A program made the position numbers and the translations under genes. Shown one piece after another: positions 55,829 through 64,000 of a stretch of 64,000 bases of DNA. Source of the DNA: Dermatophilus congolensis (GTDB lineage: Bacteria; Actinomycetota; Actinomycetes; Actinomycetales; Dermatophilaceae); assembly GCF_900187045.1 (NCBI RefSeq), contig NZ_LT906453.1:868001-932000 (forward strand). The letters are read 5' to 3'. The notes under the pieces are model-generated. The model was not told the origin of the DNA, did not search any database, and saw nothing but the letters and a program-made list of their open reading frames with translations. Numbering within the stretch: the stretch's first letter is position 1; every line of letters begins with the position of its first letter.

Positions 55829-56898
55829 CGTGTGTGCTCCTTGAGTCGCCCCGACTTAACCAGAAAGACCAAGAAAGGTGCGCCAACCAAGGCAGTAACC
55901 ACCCCGGCCTCAAGCTCACCGGGCCGTGCCACCAAACGACCTATAACGTCTGCCCCCAGAAGAAGTAGTGCCCCGCCCAGAGCCGAACACGGAATAGACC
56001 AACGAAGATCGGCCGACGCATACGCGCGGACCACATGTGGGACGACAAGACCAACAAAAGTCACCGGACCGATAGCCGCAACCGAGGCGCCAGTGAGCAG
56101 AATGACCGCTACAGCACCTAAGGCCCGAGTTGCAGCAACCCTCGTTCCCAGCGACGCCGCAAGATCATCACCCAAATCCAAAGCATTGAGTGGACCAGAA
56201 AGCGCAAAAGCGAGTACTAAGCCAACTACAACAATGGGAGCCACCTGACTCCATACATCCGGACCGCGGCCAGCAAGCGCTCCGACCGCCCAAGAGCGGT
56301 ATTGATCCAAGGTGCGTACATCAAGAAGGACGAGAGTGTGCGTAGCAGAGTCCGAGAGAACAGTTACTGCAGCACCAGCGAGCGCAAGTTTGGCGGGAGT
56401 GGCGCCGCCTTGCCCCGTACCCCCAACGGCATAGGCAAGAACGCCAGCAATGGCGCCACCGAGAAACGCGAACCACACGTAGGCGGACGGAGAAGCTAAG
56501 CCAAGGATGCCGATAGCTGCCGCAACGGAAAAAGCAGCTCCTGCCGAAATGCCGATGAGGCCAGGATCACCCAATGGGTTGCGAGTGATGTTTTGGGCGA
56601 TAGCGCCCGCGGCCCCCAGAGCAGCTCCAGCCGCTAAGCCGAGGAAAGTGCGGGGGAGTCGCAGGCCGCTGACAATGACCGAATCACCTTCAGAACTGCC
56701 AGTGAGCGCACTAAGGACATCTCGTAAAGGAATGTCCTTAGTGCCAATCATTAAAGACGCAAGCACGATGAAAAAAAGAGCAACGATCAGGGATGCAAGA
56801 AAGACGACGCGTCGGCTCTGGAAAGGAGGGCGCACCGTGGGGGGCGGAATATCTTTTGCGTTTGTGGTGGGCATGATTGACGACATCAATGCAAACAC
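55825..56898 (-). CDS. FecCD-family permease, first subunit
   Basis: A permease of up to 357 residues with the same motifs (SGLRLPRTFLGLAAGAALGA, TRNPLGDPGLIGISAGAAF). The start is unclear: the GTG at 56898 abuts the IdeR-like box, and ATG codons at 56886 and 56874 are alternatives; none has an obvious ribosome site. It is divergent from the binding protein gene at 56970 and shares its iron box. Confidence 0.9.
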   Translation of the reverse strand: MFALMSSIMPTTNAKDIPPPTVRPPFQSRRVVFLASLIVALFFIVLASLMIGTKDIPLRDVLSALTGSSEGDSVIVSGLRLPRTFLGLAAGAALGAAGAIAQNITRNPLGDPGLIGISAGAAFSVAAAIGILGLASPSAYVWFAFLGGAIAGVLAYAVGGTGQGGATPAKLALAGAAVTVLSDSATHTLVLLDVRTLDQYRSWAVGALAGRGPDVWSQVAPIVVVGLVLAFALSGPLNALDLGDDLAASLGTRVAATRALGAVAVILLTGASVAAIGPVTFVGLVVPHVVRAYASADLRWSIPCSALGGALLLLGADVIGRLVARPGELEAGVVTALVGAPFLVFLVKSGRLKEHTR

Positions 56899-56917
56899 TA
56901 AGGTAAGCCTTGCCTCG
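56899..56917. promoter_or_regulatory. DtxR/IdeR-type iron box
   Basis: TAAGGTAAGCCTTGCCTCG matches 16 of 19 positions of the DtxR/IdeR consensus TWAGGTWAGSCTWACCTWA; the left half is perfect. It lies between the divergent permease and binding-protein genes, where one repressor could control both. Confidence 0.75.
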
Positions 56918-56969
56918 GATCAATCGAGTGTCGTTAACGTAAATCCATCTCAGGGGGGACAGGACACCC

Positions 56970-57971
56970 ATGTCCATTGCGACTCGATCACGCGCTCTTA
57001 CCTCAGCGATAGCCGCCTCATTTTTGGTTCTTACTCTCGCTGCGTGCGGTGGCGCTCAAAATCCCGGAAACGCAGAAGTATCTGCCAACACAACGGCATC
57101 GGGTACCCATGGGGAGAGCTACCCCCGCACCATCAAGCACGACAAAGGCAGCACCACTATCGCAGTCAAACCAAAACGCGTGGTTGCTCTCGACAACAGC
57201 CTGGCCGAGGCAGTCGTGACGCTGAAATCTCCGCTCGTTGGTGGAATCGGTAACTACCGTGATCAAAAAGGCTGGCCCCCCTACCTCGGAGAGGCTGTGA
57301 AGGACACCGTTGATGTCGGGCCACTCGACAACCCCAACCTCGAGAAGATCGCGGCTTTGAAGCCAGATCTCATCGTCTCGGCCACCGTGCGCCATGACGC
57401 GCTATATGACCGGCTGAGCAGCATCGCCCCTACCGTTTTCGTAAAAACCACAGGGCCGATCTGGAAGCAGAACATCACCTTCCTCGGCCAGGTGCTTGGT
57501 GAAGAAAAAGCAGCGAAAACACAGCTAGACGCCTACGAGAAGAGGGCTCAATCCTTAGGATCAGCGATCAAAGAGAAAGGTAAAGACCCAAGCATTTCGG
57601 TGGTGCGGTTTGTCGATGGCCCTGTCCGCCTCTACCTACCAGACTCCTTCAGTGGCATCATCCTGTCTGACATGGGGCTCAAACGGCCCGACGCTCAGCA
57701 GGAGAAAGGCGAGCTGACCAAAGAAATCAGCGAAGAACAGATTGGGCTAGCTGACGCAGATCACATCTTCGTCAGCTCGTTTTCTGGAGGGAAAGAGCAA
57801 AAAGCCAAATTTGAAGCAAATCCGCTCTGGGGTCGCCTAGAAGCAGTCAAAGAGGGAAACGTGCATGAAGTTTCTGACCAGAATTGGATGACTTCTGTTT
57901 CTCTGCAAGGTGCAGATTTGGTCATGGATGATCTAGCGAAAATTTTTGAAGTAGATCCTCAGAAAGCTTAA
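56970..57971 (+). CDS. Siderophore-binding lipoprotein
   Basis: A 333-residue binding protein: signal peptide with lipobox LAAC (near residue 26), Ser/Thr/Gly linker, then KPKRVVALDNSLAEAVVTL and ALKPDLIVSATVRHDALYDRLSSIAPTVFV (in part), typical of the iron-siderophore (FhuD/FecB/CeuE-like) fold. It probably delivers the siderophore to the two divergent permeases. ATG start with AGGACACCC upstream. A long hairpin follows. Confidence 0.9.
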   Translation: MSIATRSRALTSAIAASFLVLTLAACGGAQNPGNAEVSANTTASGTHGESYPRTIKHDKGSTTIAVKPKRVVALDNSLAEAVVTLKSPLVGGIGNYRDQKGWPPYLGEAVKDTVDVGPLDNPNLEKIAALKPDLIVSATVRHDALYDRLSSIAPTVFVKTTGPIWKQNITFLGQVLGEEKAAKTQLDAYEKRAQSLGSAIKEKGKDPSISVVRFVDGPVRLYLPDSFSGIILSDMGLKRPDAQQEKGELTKEISEEQIGLADADHIFVSSFSGGKEQKAKFEANPLWGRLEAVKEGNVHEVSDQNWMTSVSLQGADLVMDDLAKIFEVDPQKA

Positions 57972-57977
57972 TCGCAG

Positions 57978-58033
57978 GAGTGAATATCACTGTGGCTCAG
58001 TCGAATTCGATTGAGCCACAGTGATATTCACTC
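57978..58033. terminator. 28-bp hairpin after binding-protein gene
   Basis: Arms 57978-58005 and 58006-58033 pair over 28 bases with a single G/T mismatch and no bases between, starting six bases after the stop codon. It insulates the importer gene from the siderophore operon. Confidence 0.82.
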
Positions 58034-58162
58034 GAACTTCTTAATTGGATTTCCATGAAGATTGGTGGTCCAAAAAAGATGGAGATGGTTGGGGGTGCTT
58101 GCAAAAAAGCGCCTCATTGAGAAGTGAACATCACACTGCCGGAAGCAAACTAGCGAAATAAG

Positions 58163-58181
58163 ATAGGTATGCCTGGCCTAC
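58163..58181 (+). promoter_or_regulatory. IdeR-like box before siderophore operon
   Basis: ATAGGTATGCCTGGCCTAC matches 14 of 19 positions of the IdeR/DtxR consensus. It contains an in-frame ATG (58169), so that codon is unlikely to be the translation start. The stretch 58034-58162 before it is A/T-richer and shows no gene. Confidence 0.6.
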
Positions 58182-58228
58182 CAAGTACCCCAAAACAACC
58201 ACCAGCACCCACCGAAAGCCCGCCACAC

Positions 58229-59413
58229 ATGCAGGCATACCTACTCGCACGCAACCCCAACCACTCACTCACCCACGGCTACCTCCCAGCCGCCCACCGC
58301 CTCGGCCTGAACACCACCATCCTCACCGACCACCCCAACGACTACACCCCCACCACCAACACCCGCATCATCAACTGCAACGTCCTCAACCACCACGACG
58401 TCATCACCACCATCAGCAACCACCCCCACCCCGACGTCATCCTCAGCAACAGCGACCACCTCCAAACCCAAACCGCCCTCGCCGCCGCCTACTACAACCT
58501 CCCCGGCAAAGACTGGCGCGCCACCCTCCACACCAAAAACAAAGCACTCATGCGCCGCCAACTCGCCCGCCACGGCGCCGGCATCACCACCACCGAACTC
58601 CCACCAGACACCCCCACCAACACCATCCACACCCTCCCCATCACCTACCCCTGCGTCATCAAACCCTGCGAAGGCGTCGCCAGCGAAGACGTCATCCTCA
58701 CCCACACCCCACACCACCTCACCAACGCCATCAACACCATCCGCACCCGCCGCCCCCACGACACCCTCCTCATAGAGGAATACCTCCCCGGCGACCTCTG
58801 CACCCTAGAAACACTCGGCGACAACAACCACCTCCACATCCTCGGCGGCTTCCACACCACCACCACACCACCGCCCTACTTCATCGAAACAACCTGCCAC
58901 TACACCCCCACACACCCCACCAACATCACCAACCAAGTCCTCCACCAACTCAACATCCTCGGCGTCAACTTCGGCGCCTGCCACACCGAATTCATCATCA
59001 ACAACGGACACGTCCACCTCATCGAAGTCAACTACCGCTCCATCGGCGACCAATGCGACCTCCTCCTCGCCGAACTGCACAACATCCCCTACTTCGAACA
59101 CGTCTGGCTCACCCACCTAGGACACCCCCTCCCCACACACCTACCCCTACGCACCAACATCGCCGCCCGCATCGACTGGCCACACGCCACCACCCCCGGC
59201 ACCCTCACCGCCGCCCCCACCGCCCACGAACACACCGACGGCACCACCCACCTCACCTACACACCCCTACGCAACATCGGCGAAACCCACCCCCTCCACC
59301 ACACCAACCGCGACTACCTCGGCGTACTACGCACCACCGGAACCACCCGCACCGCCGTCAACACCGCCGCCGAAAAGCACCTCGCCACCCTCACATGGGA
59401 AATCACACCATGA
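58229..59413 (+). CDS. ATP-grasp ligase of siderophore pathway (PvsA-like)
   Basis: A protein of about 394 residues with an ATP-grasp fold: ITYPCVIKPCEGVASEDVIL gives the ATP-binding Lys, LLIEEYLPGDLCTLETL the second, and FIINNGHVHLIEVNYRSIG the metal-binding Glu/Asn. Such enzymes join a carboxylate to an amine; here it is placed beside NIS synthetases, as PvsA is in vibrioferrin clusters. The ATG at 58229 is preferred because the earlier one at 58169 lies in the iron box; neither has a strong ribosome site. Its stop overlaps the next ATG by four bases. Extreme C/A-rich sense strand. Confidence 0.8.
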   Translation: MQAYLLARNPNHSLTHGYLPAAHRLGLNTTILTDHPNDYTPTTNTRIINCNVLNHHDVITTISNHPHPDVILSNSDHLQTQTALAAAYYNLPGKDWRATLHTKNKALMRRQLARHGAGITTTELPPDTPTNTIHTLPITYPCVIKPCEGVASEDVILTHTPHHLTNAINTIRTRRPHDTLLIEEYLPGDLCTLETLGDNNHLHILGGFHTTTTPPPYFIETTCHYTPTHPTNITNQVLHQLNILGVNFGACHTEFIINNGHVHLIEVNYRSIGDQCDLLLAELHNIPYFEHVWLTHLGHPLPTHLPLRTNIAARIDWPHATTPGTLTAAPTAHEHTDGTTHLTYTPLRNIGETHPLHHTNRDYLGVLRTTGTTRTAVNTAAEKHLATLTWEITP

Positions 59414-61167
59414 CCCCAACAAAACCCACCAACCCCCACGAAACCCACCTCATCCACCAACTCCTCGACACCTTCCTCCGCGAAGACATCGGCAACATCC
59501 GCACCAAATCCACCCTCGAACACCACCACGACGGCCCCTGGCTACGCCGCACACTCACCCCCACCACCGACCTACTCATCCCCGTCCAACCCACCCAATT
59601 CATGTGCCAATGGCGCACCCGACCCACCCACCCACGCACCGACCCCGGCCCCCACATCACCACCTACCCCCACCTCCTCACAACCATCACCCCCCTCCTA
59701 GACAACGACACCCGCAACGGCCTCACCACCCTCGCCACCGAATGCGCCAACCACCTCACCACCACCCACATCCACGACACCACCCAACACACCCTCCACC
59801 ACCACCTCACCACCACCCACGGACCCGACACCTCCACCTGGTACGGCCCCCACGCCTCCCTAGCCTTCGACGCACTCGCCGCCCGCACCCCCCACCCCGT
59901 CTACCCCACCAGCCACGCACGCACAGGACTAACCCCCCACCACATCCACAAATACGCCCCCGAAACCGCACCCCACATCCACCTCCACTGGCTAGCCCTA
60001 CCCACCGAAACCCTCACCACCAACCCCGGCGCCGCCACCCCCAGCCGCACCGACATCCCCGGCCTAGCCCCCCACGAAACCGCCCTACCCATCCACCCAC
60101 TCACTATCGGCCCCCACCTCACCAACGCCCTCACAGAAACAGGCCTCACCACCGCCCACCTCCTCCACACCCCAGGCCCAGAAACCATCCCCACACTCTC
60201 CCTACGCACCCTCGCCCTCACCACCAACCCCCTCACCCACCTCAAACTCCCCATCAACACCGCCACCCTCGGCAACCGCAACACCCGCACCATCACCCCC
60301 GGCAGCCTCACCGACACCGCCACCGGCCACCAACTCATCCAACACATCGCCACCACCACCAACAACCACCACATCCTCCACGCCAACGAACAAGGCTACG
60401 CACACGCCAACCACCCCCTCCTAGCCTGCCTAGCCCGCCAACTACCCACCACCATCACCAACTCCCTCGTCCTACCCCTAGCAGCACTCACCGCCACCAC
60501 CCCCACCGGCCGCCTCGTCATCGACGACCTCGCCGACCGCCACACCAACGGCAACCACACCACCCTCCTCACCACCCTCTGGGACACCCTCCTCACCTGG
60601 CACATCACCCTCCTCGACCACGGCATCGCCCTCGAATCCCACCAACAAAACATCTCCCTGGTCATCGACCCACCCACCCACACCCCACACCCCAACCACA
60701 CCACCCTGCCCAGCGGCCACCACATCCGCCTCCTCTACAAAGACAACGACAGCCCCCGCATCTACACCCCCCACCTCCACCAACACCTCACACCACCCCA
60801 CCACCCCACCTTCAACGACCCCCGCATCACCGCCCACACCCCCCAACAACTCACCGACATGTTCACCACCATCACCCTCCACCTATGCTGCGCCGCCCCC
60901 GCCATCCACCTCGAACACACCGGACGCCTCACCCCCGGAACAAGCCTGCCCCTCCTACGCGAACACCTCGAAAAAGCCACAAACACCATCACCAACCCCC
61001 ACACCCAAAACCTCATCCGCACCCACATCCTCAACGCACCCACCCACCCCATCAAAGCCATGCTTACCGCAGGCACCCTGCTACCCAAACACCGCACCCG
61101 CCACCACGCCAGCGACATCAACAAGTACTACCTACCCGCACCCAACTACCTCACCACCACCCCCTAA
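59410..61167 (+). CDS. IucA/IucC-family NIS siderophore synthetase
   Basis: A 585-residue synthetase that adenylates a carboxylic acid such as citrate and condenses it with an amine or alcohol. HPVYPTSHARTGL is the family's GHP-type ATP motif, LKLPINTATLGNRNTR the conserved middle, ALESHQQNISLVI and NKYYLPAPN the C-terminal FhuF-like part. Intact over full length. The frame is open upstream to 59053, but the ATG at 59410 overlapping the ligase stop (ATGA) is the start. Second gene of the siderophore operon. Confidence 0.9.
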   Translation: MTPTKPTNPHETHLIHQLLDTFLREDIGNIRTKSTLEHHHDGPWLRRTLTPTTDLLIPVQPTQFMCQWRTRPTHPRTDPGPHITTYPHLLTTITPLLDNDTRNGLTTLATECANHLTTTHIHDTTQHTLHHHLTTTHGPDTSTWYGPHASLAFDALAARTPHPVYPTSHARTGLTPHHIHKYAPETAPHIHLHWLALPTETLTTNPGAATPSRTDIPGLAPHETALPIHPLTIGPHLTNALTETGLTTAHLLHTPGPETIPTLSLRTLALTTNPLTHLKLPINTATLGNRNTRTITPGSLTDTATGHQLIQHIATTTNNHHILHANEQGYAHANHPLLACLARQLPTTITNSLVLPLAALTATTPTGRLVIDDLADRHTNGNHTTLLTTLWDTLLTWHITLLDHGIALESHQQNISLVIDPPTHTPHPNHTTLPSGHHIRLLYKDNDSPRIYTPHLHQHLTPPHHPTFNDPRITAHTPQQLTDMFTTITLHLCCAAPAIHLEHTGRLTPGTSLPLLREHLEKATNTITNPHTQNLIRTHILNAPTHPIKAMLTAGTLLPKHRTRHHASDINKYYLPAPNYLTTTP

Positions 61168-61194
61168 ACCACACAGCCACCACCAAGGACACCA

Positions 61195-62598
61195 ATGACC
61201 ACCACCGAAACCAACACCACCCCCACCACCCAACCCACCCCCACCGACGCCGACACCATCACCACCCACACCCTCCTCAACTGCCTCACCAGAGAACTCT
61301 GCACCCCCAACCACCTCCACACCACCAACAACCACCTCCACATCACCCTGCCCCACACCAACACCCAACTACGCATCCACCTCCGCCGCCCCTCACACAC
61401 CGGAACCCCCCGATTCCACGGCCCCCTCCACGAACACCACAACAACACCTGGCAACCCATCAACGCCGAACGACTCGCCCACCTCATCAACACCGAACTC
61501 ACCCACCACACCGGCCATACCAACGACGAATTCATCGACCAAGTCCGCGCCAGCCTCCACCACATCCACCTCGCCACCACCCACCACACCACCCACACCC
61601 CCCGCACCGGAACCCCCCACCTGAACTACATCAACTCCGAACAAACCCTCATCCACGGACACCGCTTCCACCCCACCCCCAAAGCCCACACCGGCTCCGA
61701 CACCCACTGGCACCGATACGCCCCCGAAGCCACCACCTCCTTCCCCCTACGCAACCTCGCCATCCGCGAACACCTCATCCACGAAGAAACCGCCCACGAC
61801 AACGCCACCAAACCCCTCGACCGCCACGCACCACCCACACCACACGGCTACCGCTACCTACCCGCCCACCCCTGGCAATGGCAACTCCTCGCCACCAACC
61901 CCACCCTCCAACACGCCCTCACCCGCCGAGACATCATCGACCTAGGCCCCGGCGCACGCCCCTGGCACCCCACCGCATCAGTCCGCACCCTCTACAACGG
62001 CCACGAATTCCTCAAATTCAGCCTCGCCATCCGCATCACCAACTGCATCCGCACCAACGCCACCTACGAACTCACCGGCTCAATCACCCTCACCAAACAC
62101 CTCAAAAACACCCTCGACACCCTCCACCACACCCACCCCAACACCACCATCCTGCGCGAACCCGCCTACCGCACCATCGCCCTACCCAACCCCGACGGCA
62201 CCACCAACACCACCCTCTTCGAAGGACTCAGCGTCATCCTCCGCGAAGGCCTCCAACACCACCGCCAACCCAACGAAACCCCCTACCTCGCCGCCGCTAT
62301 CGCCGAAGAACACCCCCACAGCAACGCCCACGCAAGCCACCTACTCCACAACGCCACCCCCGAAACCATCCGCACCTGGTGGCAGACCTACAACAACCTC
62401 CTCATCCCCACCGTCCTCACCGCATACCTCGACCACGGACTCATCCTCGAACCCCACCTCCAAAACGTCATCGTCTGCACCGACCCCACCGGCACACCCA
62501 CCCGCATGATCTTCCGCGACCTCGAAGGCACCAAACTCCTCCACCACCACCACACCGAACTCCTCAACAACCTCCCCCACACATCGCCACCCCCCTGA
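61195..62598 (+). CDS. Second IucA/IucC-family synthetase, main part (frameshifted)
   Basis: A 467-residue reading frame holding the first four-fifths of a second NIS synthetase: GHRFHPTPKAHTG (ATP motif), YLPAHPWQW, SVRTLYNGHEFLKFSLAIRITN (in part), and ILEPHLQNVIV near 425. It stops at TGA 62596 after a C6 run, where family members continue about 100 residues. The missing end is found in the -1 frame (62583-62903). A one-base loss in one of two C-runs (62573-62577 or 62590-62595) would explain it; slippage or sequencing error are alternatives. ATG start with AAGGA upstream. Full length with the tail would be about 570, as expected. Confidence 0.85.
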   Translation: MTTTETNTTPTTQPTPTDADTITTHTLLNCLTRELCTPNHLHTTNNHLHITLPHTNTQLRIHLRRPSHTGTPRFHGPLHEHHNNTWQPINAERLAHLINTELTHHTGHTNDEFIDQVRASLHHIHLATTHHTTHTPRTGTPHLNYINSEQTLIHGHRFHPTPKAHTGSDTHWHRYAPEATTSFPLRNLAIREHLIHEETAHDNATKPLDRHAPPTPHGYRYLPAHPWQWQLLATNPTLQHALTRRDIIDLGPGARPWHPTASVRTLYNGHEFLKFSLAIRITNCIRTNATYELTGSITLTKHLKNTLDTLHHTHPNTTILREPAYRTIALPNPDGTTNTTLFEGLSVILREGLQHHRQPNETPYLAAAIAEEHPHSNAHASHLLHNATPETIRTWWQTYNNLLIPTVLTAYLDHGLILEPHLQNVIVCTDPTGTPTRMIFRDLEGTKLLHHHHTELLNNLPHTSPPP

Positions 62599-62903
62599 CC
62601 TACACCCCAGAACAAGGCTGGAACCGCATCGCCTACTGCCTCTTCACCAACCACCTCACCGAACTCGCCGCCACCCTCACCGACATCCACCCCCACCTCG
62701 AAACCCACCTATGGGACGACACCCGAACCACCCTCCAAAACTACGCAGACCAACACAACAACCCCCAACCCCTCACCGAACTCCTCAACGGCGCACCCCT
62801 GCCAGCCAAAGCCAACCTCATCACCCGCTGGAACCGCCTACCCGACCGCCAAGCAACCTACATCCCCATCACCTCCCCCCTAACCCCCAACCACACCCCA
62901 TGA
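62583..62903 (+). pseudogene. C-terminal part of second NIS synthetase, in -1 frame
   Basis: This stretch of about 106 codons reads LTYTPEQGWNRIAYCLF, then LWDDTRTTLQNYAD and LPAKANLITRWNRLPD, which are the closing elements of IucA/IucC proteins (helix with Asn-His, and the LLTKANL-like loop). It has no start of its own. Its TGA overlaps the ATG of the next gene (ATGA), so the operon's normal translational coupling points to this frame as the original end of the synthetase gene. Confidence 0.75.
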
Positions 62904-64000
62904 ACACACCACCAGCCATCACCCGACTCGCCCGCAACCTCCACCACACCCAACTACCCGCCTACATCTACGACCTCCCCAGCCTCCACCACCACATCAC
63001 CACCATCCGCGCCGCACTCCCACCCAACCTCGAGCTCTACTACGCAACCAAAGCCAACCCCGACCCCCACATCCTCACCACCCTCGAACCCCACATCGAC
63101 GGATTCGAAGTCTCCTCCAGCGGCGAACTCACCCACGTCACCCAACACACCACCCAACGACCCATCGCCTTCAGCGGCCCCGCAAAAACCGAAACCGAAC
63201 TCACCACCGCCATCAACCACAACACCCACCGAATCCACATCGAAAGCATCAACGAACTCCACCAACTAGCCCACCACACCAACCCCAACCACCCAACCAA
63301 CATCCTCCTACGCCTCAACCTGCCCAACCCACCAACACAAACCCACCACGCCCTCACCATGGCAGGCACCCCCACCCCCTTCGGCCTCGACCCCGAACAA
63401 ACCCACCACGCCCTCACCCTCCTCACCAACGGCACCTACCCCCACCTACACCTCAAAGGAATCCACACCCACCTCGCCAGCGGCCTCAACGCCACCGAAG
63501 CCCTCACCAACGCTGGCCACATCATCAACCACACCGCCGCCCTCAGCCACCGCCACAACATCCCCCTCAACGAAATCGTCCTCGGCGGCGGCATGAACGT
63601 CGACTACACCAACCCCCACCAGCGCTTCGACTGGAACACCTACGGCACCGGCATACACACCATCCTCACCAACAACCCCCACCTCACCCTACGCATCGAA
63701 CCCGGCCGATCACTCACCGCCTACTGCGGCTGGTACATCACCGAAATCCTCGACGTAAAAACCAGCCACGGAAGCACCGTCGCCGTCGTCCGCGGCGGTA
63801 CCCACCACATCCGCACCCCCGCCACCAAAAACCACAACCAACCCGCCACCGTCATCCCCATCAACCACTGGCCACACCCCTGGCCCCGACCAACCAGCCC
63901 CACCACACCACACCACGCCATCGTCTCCGGACAACTCTGCACCCCCAAAGACGTCCTCTCCCGCGCCATCCCCACACCCCTACGCGCCGGCGACCGCATC
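62900..64000 (+). CDS. Type III PLP-dependent decarboxylase (PvsE/SbnH-like), partial
   Basis: The first 367 residues of an alanine-racemase-fold decarboxylase; the gene runs off the window. PAYIYDLPSL, then LYYATKANPDPHIL with the PLP Lys, GFEVSSSGEL, GIHTHLASGL, IVLGGGMNVDY and RIEPGRSLTAYCG are all family motifs. Such enzymes decarboxylate diaminopimelate/lysine/ornithine or, in siderophore clusters, an amino acid already joined to citrate (SbnH, PvsE). The ATG overlaps the synthetase's tail stop. Its place after the NIS genes makes a siderophore role likely. Confidence 0.85.
   Translation, partial: MNTPPAITRLARNLHHTQLPAYIYDLPSLHHHITTIRAALPPNLELYYATKANPDPHILTTLEPHIDGFEVSSSGELTHVTQHTTQRPIAFSGPAKTETELTTAINHNTHRIHIESINELHQLAHHTNPNHPTNILLRLNLPNPPTQTHHALTMAGTPTPFGLDPEQTHHALTLLTNGTYPHLHLKGIHTHLASGLNATEALTNAGHIINHTAALSHRHNIPLNEIVLGGGMNVDYTNPHQRFDWNTYGTGIHTILTNNPHLTLRIEPGRSLTAYCGWYITEILDVKTSHGSTVAVVRGGTHHIRTPATKNHNQPATVIPINHWPHPWPRPTSPTTPHHAIVSGQLCTPKDVLSRAIPTPLRAGDRI

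Noticed and set aside
58169-58228. Upstream ATG of the ATP-grasp gene
   Set aside because: It lies inside the IdeR-like box and adds a Pro-rich leader unlike the family; ATG at 58229 starts the fold.
59604-62582. Very long His/Arg/Pro-rich open frame overlapping the siderophore genes
   Set aside because: It runs in another frame of two good IucA/IucC genes and is open only because the strand is T-poor; low-complexity product. Only its last ~106 codons are real, as the displaced end of the second synthetase.

Overview
The window is chromosomal DNA from a high-GC Gram-positive actinobacterium. Evidence for this: an acyl-CoA carboxylase with the small epsilon subunit beside maf and birA, several GTG starts, DtxR/IdeR-type iron boxes, an F420-type LLM oxidoreductase and three cell-wall-binding-repeat-2 proteins. 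A member of the Micrococcales such as the Dermatophilaceae would fit, but that placement is a guess. No phage, insertion sequence or CRISPR array is visible.

Layout. 1-965: 3' end of an rRNA operon (23S, 5S) and two strong hairpins. 983-9627: conserved core block with maf, accE and pccB on the minus strand and, divergently, birA, a class III cyclase, a two-component pair, purK and purE. 9628-17335: a structured non-coding element, a glycerate kinase and a complete ribose operon (rbsRACBKD) behind two LacI-type operators. 17339-23789: two small secreted or membrane proteins, a bifunctional PutA and a QsuB-like 3-dehydroshikimate dehydratase, all on the minus strand. 24461-26770: a large cell-wall-binding protein. 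27148-30455: a McrBC-like pair with an unusual domain make-up. 30724-50581: DEAD-box helicase, two more cell-wall-binding proteins (one with an HExxH metallopeptidase-like tail), acyl-CoA synthetase, O-antigen-ligase-like protein, LLM oxidoreductase, two divergent chemoreceptors, an FMN-binding stress protein and a self-sufficient CYP102-type P450. 50719-50791: tRNA-Lys. 51038-64000: an iron/metal region with two FecCD-type importers and the start of an NIS (NRPS-independent) siderophore operon that runs off the window.

How the genes work together. BirA would biotinylate the acyl-CoA carboxylase. The rbs genes import and phosphorylate ribose. The FecCD importer at 53937-57971 and the siderophore operon from 58229 each have an IdeR-like box, so they probably form one iron-starvation regulon in which the cell makes a citrate- or carboxylate-type siderophore and takes it back. 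Gene content (ATP-grasp ligase, two IucA/IucC synthetases, type III PLP decarboxylase) resembles the vibrioferrin pathway. The neighbouring importer at 51038-53878 has a Fur/Zur-type palindrome instead.

Most notable points: the McrB homologue joins a winged-helix, an alkyltransferase-like (ATL) and an EVE-like domain to the GTPase, and its McrC partner has lost two of the three catalytic nuclease residues; the second NIS synthetase is frameshifted near its C-terminus; and many genes have an extreme C-over-G, T-poor sense strand on either DNA strand, which creates very long false overlapping frames.
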